This document shows, one piece after another, positions 55,658 to 64,000 of a stretch of 64,000 nucleotides of DNA. The notes under the pieces were generated by a model that did no database searches, was not told the DNA's origin, and was given only the letters and a program-made list of their open reading frames with translations. Position 1 is the stretch's first letter. Each line of letters begins with the position of its first letter. The translations under genes were made by a program, and so were the position numbers. The stretch covers positions 1 through 64,000 of the forward strand of contig JAKSYS010000130.1 of the NCBI GenBank assembly GCA_022925895.1, read 5' to 3'. The DNA is from Fragilaria crotonensis (Eukaryota > Bacillariophyta > Fragilariophyceae > Fragilariales > Fragilariaceae).

Positions 55658-56689
55658 ATGTTCCCTAACTTTGCGTGGGGAACTCAAGACGGAAACTCAA
55701 CCAAAAATCTCAGAGGATCCGACTCGTCCAACAACTCTTTCCTCGCCACCCCTGATGAGCCAATCCACCACCGTCACTTAGCTGCCTGTGGCGGTGGCTC
55801 CCGCGGAAACGGCGTCTGTTCTGACGGAACCTGCTGCTCTCAGTACGGTTGGTGCGGAACCACGGCGGAGCATTGCAAAGGTACCGGGGGATCCCCCTGT
55901 GGAGGCGGCAATCGAGGTAACGGTGTCTGCAATGACGGCACCTGCTGCTCTCAATACGGTTGGTGCGGAACCACCGCGGCCCATTGCGGTCCTACCCCTC
56001 CAGCTCCCACTGGATCTCGTCCAACACCTCCAGCTTCCACTCCAACAGGAGGCGGCTCGTTCCCAATCAACTCCTCTGCTAGAACTCTCACCATCGCGGA
56101 CGTTCAGGCTGGTCTCGATCGCTACAATTCTCTCCAAGGTGGTAATCAGCGCGCCACCCAGTCCATTGTCGATCAAATCAACGCTGCCACACGAGGATAC
56201 AGCGTGTATCGCCAACTTGCTCTGGTGGCACATACCATTTGGGAGTCGGGCGGCTACCAGTTCCGCGAAGAGCTGGCTGCCATCAACCCACCCTTTACCA
56301 ACCGTGCTAACTATCAGGATTGTGACTGGTCGGCGCCTGGGACACAGTTCCCCGCCAACGGCAAGTTCTTCTACGGTCGGGGTTACATGCAGCTGTCGTG
56401 GTGTGCCAATTACAGAGCCTACGGTAGAGCCCGCATGGTGAACGGTGACCCCGAGTATTTTTACAAGAATCCTGAGCTAGTCGCAACTACGTATGCGATG
56501 GATTCTGCTGCTTGGTACTTCGACAGCAACGTGAAAGACAACAGTGGATCGTTTGGATTGACAACGAAGGACATCAACGGTCAGCTCGAGTGCAATGGCG
56601 GAAGCGCAAGGCCAGCCAAGAGATATGCCATTTTTGAAGCGCTTGCCAAGAAGGTCGGTATGACTGGGTATAATTCAGGTGGTTGCTAA
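55658..56689 (+). CDS. GH19 chitinase with two hevein-type chitin-binding domains
   Basis: 343 residues from the first ATG in frame. Two CBM18 (hevein) domains, CGGGSRGNGVCSDGTCCSQY and a second with CNDGTCCSQYGWCG, are each followed by Thr/Gly and Pro-rich linkers. A glycoside hydrolase family 19 domain follows, with the catalytic-region motif HTIWESGGYQF, the substrate region FYGRGYMQLSWCANY and the conserved end KRYAIFEALAKK. Enzymes of this type hydrolyse beta-1,4-GlcNAc polymers; in diatoms the substrate could be their own chitin fibres or foreign walls. No signal peptide is visible at the ORF start (MFPNFAWGTQD), although the protein should be secreted. A 5' exon or a mis-set start is likely: the stop at 55640 closes the frame, and a possible signal-like reading is at about 55511-55600 (MACICSITTAGLLVAP), but no phase-consistent splice was found. 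Confidence 0.9.
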   Translation: MFPNFAWGTQDGNSTKNLRGSDSSNNSFLATPDEPIHHRHLAACGGGSRGNGVCSDGTCCSQYGWCGTTAEHCKGTGGSPCGGGNRGNGVCNDGTCCSQYGWCGTTAAHCGPTPPAPTGSRPTPPASTPTGGGSFPINSSARTLTIADVQAGLDRYNSLQGGNQRATQSIVDQINAATRGYSVYRQLALVAHTIWESGGYQFREELAAINPPFTNRANYQDCDWSAPGTQFPANGKFFYGRGYMQLSWCANYRAYGRARMVNGDPEYFYKNPELVATTYAMDSAAWYFDSNVKDNSGSFGLTTKDINGQLECNGGSARPAKRYAIFEALAKKVGMTGYNSGGC

Positions 56690-57392
56690 TAAGCAAGTCA
56701 GGAAGCAAGAAGCAGCAAACAGATAGCAAGCAACGAGTCTGGAGACGACCCGAGTCATTTATGTGTCATACAGTCATACAGTGTACCTGTACTCGGTTTA
56801 TGCTATACTCCAGTAAGAACGTAGAATACGCGATATACGTCAATTGTGTAGTTTATGTAATCTATCCCTATGGTGGGTGATCTTGAAATACGAGTAACGA
56901 GGTACGAATTACGACAGTAGCTATGTATCCGAGACCAAGACTACGAGTGCTCGATTGTGGATCATAGGGACACTGTATGATCTACCGGTAGTACTCCATT
57001 ACAAGGACTGTTGTACTCCTACTAGATACCATATACAGTAGAAAATGTCCGACGGGTTGTAAAAACTTGCTAGAGAGTTGCTACTGTAGTTGCGAGTAGG
57101 GATTTTTGGTTATTAGGGTTACAAGAATGTCATCCAGCTCTTCTTTGACGTTACAACTTGCTTTCACATTTCCATCGAATTACTCTTGAGAAGATTTGAA
57201 AACATCTTCTCAGCTGCTTTGCCACGGTTGGCTCATTGCAACACAAAACTCGTAATGACAACAGATGGTGATACACGCCACCCGCATTCCGCGCGGTCGA
57301 GAGATATGGACACTTGAACCCCTGGGACAATCAGAGCATCACCCATGGGGTATACCAATGCTATCCACCCATAGTCATGGAAACGAGAGCTG
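56690..57392. other. Spacer between convergent chitinase and ankyrin gene
   Basis: About 700 bases with no recognisable gene or repeat beyond short GTAC-type words. Confidence 0.5.
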
Positions 57393-58505
57393 TCATCCGC
57401 CAGTCGGCGATACTAGGTTGGACTTTGACGCTCGCATTGGATAGGATGCTCCCATTGGATATGCCTGCAGAACTGCCTGAATGACAGCATTGCAGTTATA
57501 CGCATCAACAGGAGCAGCATTTTTGGAATGATACAACCGCGCCAAGTGGAGTGGCAAGAACCCCAAATCGTCGCAGTACGAGGCCGCATCGACATGACTG
57601 TCCAGCAACACATTGACAACACTAAAGTGCGCTCCGTAATGACACGCCAAATGCAAGGCAGTTCGATTCTCATCTTGACAAGTCAATTCTAGACCATAGG
57701 GATGTATCTCAGCAAGCTCTGAGACAACTTCAAGTGGGGCCTGGAACATGCAGGCGTAATGAATTGGAAGATATCGCTTCTCTTTGTAGACCGACCACAT
57801 GATTGATTCCTCAGGGAACAATGAAAGTCGTTCCAGGGCTGCTTCCCACTTTGCCTCACATAAAAGTGAAGGAAGGTTTACGCTTGTTGGATTGTTCACA
57901 TCGTTCCCAGACCAAAAGGGAAAGCCGCGATCCAACTCACGAACCATTATATCGGACAGGGGATTTCCACTACTTGTCGCGTGGTCCACAGCTGTGAGGC
58001 CCTTGCCATCTCGTTCCTCAATGGCTTGCGGATAGGCAGCAAGGAGGTATGTCAATACTGAATAATCACAATCAATGGAGGCACACGCCAGGTGAAGGGG
58101 TAGCATCCCCCCACTCGATGCATGCTTGGTAGCATCCTTGAATTGCTGGTGCAAATACTTGACAATCTGAACAGACAAACCACAGGCACATGCCACATGT
58201 AGGGCCATCCTCTGGTGTTTGTGTTCTTGATGGTAGACAGCATCCGGTCGTGCTCGGTGCAGGGCTTCCACCACGGCCAACGGAGGATTGTGTTTTAATG
58301 CCTCGTGAAGAAATAGATAACGCTCTTGAATATCTGTAGGTTTGCGATTGAGACGATCCATTGCCAACTCCCAATCACCGGCTTGGATGTAATGGAAGAG
58401 TTTGTTCGCAATGAACTTGTTGGTCGGAACAGGACGATTGGCAGCTTTGCCGTTCGCTTCCGTTATCCGGAATGAGAGCTTGGACTCGGAACTCCTTCGA
58501 AACAT
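57393..58505 (-). CDS. Ankyrin-repeat protein
   Basis: 370 residues from ATG 58505. A basic N-terminus is followed by a helical leader (KLFHYIQAGDWELAMDRL) and about six ankyrin-type repeats, recognisable by ALHVACACGLSVQIVKYL, LPLHLACASIDCDYSVLTYL, LPIHYACMFQAPLEVVSEL and TALHLACHYGAHFSVVNVLL. Repeats of this kind (alternating helix pairs) bind partner proteins; no catalytic domain is attached. Diatoms have large families of such genes, so a specific role cannot be given. No signal peptide or membrane segment was seen. Convergent with the chitinase. Confidence 0.85.
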   Translation of the reverse strand: MFRRSSESKLSFRITEANGKAANRPVPTNKFIANKLFHYIQAGDWELAMDRLNRKPTDIQERYLFLHEALKHNPPLAVVEALHRARPDAVYHQEHKHQRMALHVACACGLSVQIVKYLHQQFKDATKHASSGGMLPLHLACASIDCDYSVLTYLLAAYPQAIEERDGKGLTAVDHATSSGNPLSDIMVRELDRGFPFWSGNDVNNPTSVNLPSLLCEAKWEAALERLSLFPEESIMWSVYKEKRYLPIHYACMFQAPLEVVSELAEIHPYGLELTCQDENRTALHLACHYGAHFSVVNVLLDSHVDAASYCDDLGFLPLHLARLYHSKNAAPVDAYNCNAVIQAVLQAYPMGASYPMRASKSNLVSPTGG

Positions 58506-60443
58506 GTTGTGCACTCGTCCTCGATTTTGGTTCGCGTACCAAACACTGATTTGATCGTCCGTCGTTTATCTTTAGAAAGAAATCAACTATATCAACATGG
58601 CTCTATGATACTGCTCCAGTTCAGTGTGCGACATGCAACAGTTGGACTACCCATCGGGTGAACATGCGAAAGGACGAAAGGACGAATCTGAAATTTTGGT
58701 CATACCACATAGAAATGGCTTTGAACCATTAAAATCACTTTGAACCAATACTCGTGGGAAATTCGAGGTCGTTCACACAAAATTAGTCTATTTTTCATTT
58801 TTTTACCTCATCTTGTATGACAAAGGTGTTCCTTTGTTGAAGAGGCAGATATGTGTTGCTGCAGAAAACACGAACTTAATAACGCAGTTGTCACACAAAT
58901 GCATACAGGCGATGGGGTCTCCAGATTTCCCAGAGGCAAGATTTTTCCCACGTCGAGCACGCCCTCCCGGATAATGCAGTATGAGCGTTCGCTGTATCTT
59001 CGCATATGTTTGCTAGAAATATAGATTCTTCTTGTCCGACAATCCCTTGTGCAGGGCTCGTCTATTTTGCAAGTAGTACAAAACCTCGTTGAAAATCCTG
59101 TACCCGTACAAGTTTTGAGAGCCGAAATCCTTTACGGAACGTGGGAAATAATCCCGACACACGTCTATAATTTTTTGCTCGTGTACGTATACATTTTTAT
59201 ATACGGCTTTGCACCATTATGGCGAAAACGATGCTTGCAATATCATGGCTTGTTATTTAGTATGTTGCTCCCGTATGATAATGATTCCTCAGCACTGTAG
59301 ATGAAGTCATGAAGGACCTGCTCTCCAAACCTGGGATCGATGAGCACGTATATTGGTGAAGATTTCTCGAGTCTAAACTTGGGGAAATATGAATATATTG
59401 GTTCAAAGCCATTTTTATGTGGTACTCCAGTAGCAATCTACCGGGAGTATGAGCATAGAGTTGACAAAATTGATTTCATTACTGGACTACTACTAGTACC
59501 GGTACAGTATCATTCCCTACGTTCCCTCATGCAAGTATTTTCCCTGCAGATGGCGGCTTGTTGGTCATAACGTCCATTTAACCTCTCTATGATGAACCAT
59601 ATCATAGCACTACGGTGCTATCGGTAGACTATTACCGGTGTTAAAACCCAGAGCGAAAGGAAGTAGACAAGTGGACTGTGTCACATGATGAAAAGTGTGA
59701 GACCGTCGATAGTCATCAAACGAAGGGAGCGTTGGCTGACATGCAGCTTAGCGAAGAGAGCTTACAGGAATGCATCAAACGATGGGCTCACTGTCGACTA
59801 CGGGTCGCGTTTGGAGATCTCCTCGTGCTGGTGTCGGAAGATATCGTCATCTCGTCGCCTTTCGTTTGGAACATGCTCAGTGGCGTATTCTGATCCCAGG
59901 GGTCCGTTGATTCATTCTCTTCCTATCATATTTGATGGTAGAAGATGAACGGATGAAGATTTGGTTTGGCTCACCGGCAGGCATTTGGCTGATAGTCAGA
60001 CAAAGTCTTGGAGTGTTGTCGGCGCAGTCTTACATAGCAAGACGGTTGTGTGCGAATCATTCCTTGACACTCGGTTGACTTCTCGAAGTGCAACTCAACG
60101 ACGAACGACGATGTCAACATTGAATCGTGAGCGTTAACGCACACTGAACGAAGCCTTGAAGGAGATCAACGCTTCATACACGAATGTCGAAAGACGATCA
60201 ACGAGTGTACCAGCCAGAATCCAACGGATCGAGTTCGTGTCATGATTTCGATTTGCGAATTGCTCACAATTTCCTTCCTCGACTGGTCGACACATTGCGA
60301 CAGAAATCAAACAACACGTGTGTACACGCAAGGAACCACCGTATCATTTGTAATTTTACCTTGAGTTGCAATTTGCGCCTGACCAAGCTTGTTGCCTGCT
60401 GCGATACTCCCACGATTGAGTTTCTGCGTCCTTGATCTTTGCC
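58506..60443. other. Gene-poor spacer between two ankyrin genes
   Basis: About 1.9 kb. Short frames such as 59678-59893 and 60184-60435 show no family character. It must include the promoters of the two divergent ankyrin genes. Confidence 0.45.
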
Positions 60444-63400
60444 ATGATTTCGCCAGAAGAGCGTCGTGTACTGGTCGCTGATGTTATTGACGGTTACATT
60501 GAGAAGGTGGGTCAGTTTTGCGAACAAAGGCAAGTTGTTACGATCACAAGCCCGATGCTCTCGACACTGCCCTGAGCCTGGCAAGCGTCTTTGGCCTCGC
60601 GGATGTTGTTGGCGAGCTATTGAAACATGATAAGGTGGATGTGAATAACAAGAGTAGCCTTGCCAAAACGCCACTCATAATGGCAAGTGCGAAAGGCCAT
60701 GCCGGAGTTGTTTGCGAGCTCCTGAAACACGAAAAGGTGGATGTGAACGCGATATGCAGTGTCAGAAGCACAGCCTTTATGTGGGCATGCAATGAGGGCC
60801 ACTTGGATGTTGTCGTTGCATTATTGAATGACGTGAGGGTGGAAGTCAATACAAAGAATGTCAAAGGTCACACGGGCTTTGTAATGGCGAGTGGAAGGGG
60901 GCACGTTTGCATTGTTCGCGAGCTATCGAAGCAAGCCAAAATTGTGCGTACGGGTTTCGCCCTCTCCGTGGCGAGTGAAGCAGGTCGATTGGAAACTGTT
61001 CGCGAACTTTTGAAGGATGTCGAAATGGATGCGAACATCAAATGTAATGTCGGAAACACGGGCCTCACTAGGGCGAGCGACAAGGGCCATACTGGAGTCG
61101 TTTCCGAGTTGTTGAAAGACAAGAGGGTGGATGTAAACGTCAGAAATCACGAGGGCTCCTCGGCACTCATCTTGGCAAGCAAGGAGGGTCGTATCAAAAT
61201 TGTTCGCGAATTGTTGAAGCACGACGATATAAACGTGAACACTAGATGCAAGATTGGGAACACGGCCCTAATCCTGGCGAGTGATGCGGGTCATGCTGAA
61301 GTCGTTCGCGAATTAGTGAAAAACAAGTGGATTGATGTGAATATCAAAAATGACGAAGGTTCCACGGCCCTTTGCTTGGCAAGGAAAAAGGGTCATCAAA
61401 ATGGCAACATGGCTCGCGAGTTGTCACAATCCACGCTTGTGTGGGCGAGTACAAACGGCCATGTCGAACTTGTTCGTGAGTTATTGAAGGACGACAGTTT
61501 GGATGTGAATCTCAAAACGCATCTTGGCAAAACACCCCTTGCCTTGGCGAGCGAAATGGGCCATTTGGACATCATTCGCGAGCTGTTGGAGCACGAGCAT
61601 ATTGACGTGTATGCCAAAGATGACGGTGGTCGTACGTCGCTCATTTTAGCGAGTCAAGGTGGCCATTACAAGGTGGTACGCGAGTTGATAACGCACCACA
61701 AGGTCGCTGCGAATGCGAATGCGAAGGATAGCTCCGGTCGCACAGCCCTAATCGTGGCGAGCGAAAGCGACCGTGTAGAAGTTGTTCGCGAGTTATTGAA
61801 GCATCAAGATGTGGATGCAAACGCCAACGATGATCGTGATTGCACGGCCATCATTATTGCGAGTGAGAATCGCCACGTGCGAGTTGTTCGTGAGTTATTG
61901 AAGCACAATGGCGTGGATGTGAATGCCAAAAATAACGATGGTCAGACATCCCTTGTCCTTGCTGCTTTTGGGCGTCATTTGGATGTTGTTAGCGACTTAT
62001 TGAAGCACGATCAACTTGATGTGAATGCCAAGAGTTGCGATGGCACCACGGCCTTAATCCTGGCATGCAGAAACGGCGACTTGGGACTTGTTCGCTGTTT
62101 GTTGAAGCACAAGAATTTGGATCTGAACGCCAAAGATGACAGCGGGCGCAGTGCTCTCATGCGTGCGATTGACGGTGACCATACGAAGGTCGTTTGCTGC
62201 TTGTTGAAGGACTCTAGGACGGATTTGCTTGCAATGGACAACATCGGTCGCACTGCCCTCATGTGTGCGAGTGATTTTGGATCTTTGCAAATTGTTCGGG
62301 AGCTGATGAAGCACGGGAGCTCAAATGTGATTGCCTGTGACGACAATGGTTCTACCCCCCTCTGTTTGGCGAGTGAAAAGAATCACGTGGCAGTTGTTCG
62401 CGAGCTGTTGAAGTATAAAGCGGTTGATGTGAATTCCAAAAATGGCGACGGTCACACGTCACTTATCTTGGCGAGTGTTGAGGGTCATGTGAAGGTCGTT
62501 CGAGAGTTGTTAAAGCACCAGAAGGTTGATGTGAATGCCAAGGACGATGATGGCAATACGGCTTTGATTGTGGCGACTGAAAAGTGCCATTTGGAGGTCG
62601 TTGCTGAGCTATTGACGAACCATATGGTGGATGTAGATGCCAGGAATGACGATGGCGCAACAGCACTTCACGTCGCGAGTGATCTTGGTTATGTAGAAGT
62701 TGTTTGCGATTTATTGAATCATGCCATAATGCGTGATGTCGGCGATGATGAATGCGATGGCCCTTGTAGACCTCCCAGCTTGAACGGATTCTCAGACATT
62801 GATTCGAGTATGGTATCAAGGGATCAGCTGGACGTGAAGGAGGTCACTGAAGGCGGTCGGTCAGGTTGTCTGACGTTCAGGGACGATATGACCCAGTCGC
62901 ACTCATTCGCACACCTGAAAGTGGATGTAAATGCCAAGAGAGAGGATGGGGCGACCGCGCTGATCTTGGCCAGCAGCAACGGTCATCTGAAAGTTGTTGC
63001 CGAATTGTTGAATCACCAGAAGTTAGATGTGAATGCCGCTGACACCGAAGGCGCCACAGCTCTGATAAGTGCAAGTGGTAGGGGCCACCTCGAAATTGTT
63101 TGTGAGTTGTTGAAGCACGCGACGATCGCTGGCGATGTCGACAGCGATGTCAGCAATGATGGAGGCAACACTGCAAGTGATTGGGACCTGGTAGGAAGTG
63201 ATGTTCATGTTGGCAAGCGAGTTGGTAGCATCGAGCGTAGCACTGCGAGTATTGACAAAAAGTTGATAGGAGTGACGCCGCCGGTCGATCCTCGGAAGTT
63301 GGATGTGAATGCCATGAATATTGATGGAGCGACAGCTCTTATGGTGGCGATTGGTAATGGTCATGCGAAGGTTGTTCGTGAATTGTTGAAGTGCAAGGAG

Positions 63401-63523
63401 GTGGATGTGAATGCGAAAACTGTTGCCGGTGAGACGTGCAAAGTTTTGGCCAGTCGGAATGGCTATGCAGACGTCATGTGCGTGTTGCAGGAGCACGAGA
63501 ATGCTGAAGTCATCAGTGCTTGA
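60444..63523 (+). CDS. Long ankyrin-repeat protein (about 25 repeats), 5' end uncertain
   Basis: About 1000 residues made almost entirely of ankyrin repeats with the regular core VVRELLKHxxVDVNAK and TALILAS. A less regular insert lies at about 62725-62930 (GDDECDGPCRPPSLN), and a second non-repeat stretch near 63130-63290 precedes the last repeat. It is a protein-binding scaffold by family; the partner is unknown. The long frame opens at 60503 but has no ATG until mid-repeat (60680). The ATG at 60444 (MISPEERRVLVADVIDGYIE) is in a different frame. The two are in register only if something is removed between them: for example a 62-base GTACTG...AAAG intron from 60468, a 23-base GTGGGT...AAAG segment from 60507, or a one-base error. 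The reading frame from 60680 on is certain; the start is not. Confidence 0.8.
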
Positions 63524-64000
63524 ATTCGACGCTAATCGCATCGCGGAGCCTATGTCCTTGGCGCGCATGATTGGAATGGCTGGGTCCTTGGTGTTTTCTT
63601 TCATGACAGGAGGCGAGCTGATGTTTATGCTTTGCTGCAGTATAGATTCGAATAGTTATAAGAACGAGTTTAATGGAATGGAAGGAACGCTTATTCCCGT
63701 TTGGAGCTTGTTGGCGCTGTCTTGCTTGGGCATTCCACGAGCCCGAATGTGCTCGAGGATTCATGCGGGCGGTTGTGCTTGAATGAATGGCAGCACTAGC
63801 ACCTTATAATCAGCCTCCATCAAGCCGTGCTCTGAATGTGCATTACGATGTGGTCGACATTCGCATTCGCTATGAAGGGTCAGGAGTCCGTGGATGTCCG
63901 AGCTGTTAACAATAATCCAGTGCGTTTCCCATTACTGGTCACAACCACAACGTTAGCGCAGCCAAAATCTCTCCAATCCAGCCATATCGAAAATTGAAAC
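63524..64000. other. Region downstream of the ankyrin gene
   Basis: About 480 bases to the window edge. No gene could be supported here; a neighbouring gene may begin beyond the edge. Confidence 0.4.

Noticed and set aside
59049-60435. Several short frames between the two ankyrin genes
   Set aside because: Hydrophobic or mixed composition without recognisable domains; no consistent pair of exons could be built.
63411-63782. Open frame overlapping the end of the long ankyrin gene
   Set aside because: It overlaps the ankyrin coding region in another frame and has no family character.
1-64000. tRNA, rRNA or other structured RNA genes
   Set aside because: No cloverleaf-like sequence or rRNA stretch was recognised by eye; a covariance-model scan would be needed to exclude them.

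Overview
The window looks like nuclear DNA of a stramenopile, most likely a pennate diatom. The protein-coding genes are eukaryotic and intron-poor, with short GT-AG introns of about 85-380 bases. The spacers are AT-balanced and full of short palindromes, and there are Copia retrotransposons plus a LINE with an attached RNase H. Species cannot be fixed from the sequence alone.

Left arm (1-8.4 kb) is a compact housekeeping block: the 3' part of an Enhancer-of-polycomb-like gene, a cytosolic HSP70 with a 7-base first coding exon, a Tim22-type mitochondrial translocase subunit, and a cyclic-nucleotide-dependent AGC protein kinase whose canonical C-terminal tail lies in another frame. After a gene-poor spacer comes a broken Copia element (10.3-16.8 kb), a hAT-type MITE (17.06-17.62 kb), a C1GalT1-like galactosyltransferase (18.9-20.4 kb) and a four-exon ALG11 mannosyltransferase (21.9-23.6 kb).

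The middle (23.7-42 kb) is a mosaic of transposons and duplication. A 3.06-kb segment carrying a secreted-protein gene and the last ~0.2 kb of a LINE is present twice, at 23757-26817 (gene frameshifted) and 38760-41853 (gene intact). The first copy adjoins a long decayed LINE on the minus strand (26.6-33.6 kb). A related LINE on the plus strand (about 33.75-38.76 kb) is split by a TIR element with TCA target duplications, which is itself split by a PIF/Harbinger transposon with TTA duplications. The second copy of the 3-kb segment sits in the end of this LINE. This nesting and the possible LINE-driven transduction are the most unusual parts of the window.

The right arm has a minisatellite (42.26-42.51 kb), a very young 11.7-kb Copia element on the minus strand with CTGTT target duplications and about 5 kb of unusual extra coding sequence before gag, a GH19 chitinase with two hevein-type chitin-binding domains, and two ankyrin-repeat genes.

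Functionally the host genes are unlinked: chromatin acetylation, protein folding, mitochondrial import, cyclic-nucleotide signalling, N-glycan and O-glycan synthesis in ER and Golgi, and secreted or wall-related proteins. No operon, RNA gene or CRISPR array was seen.
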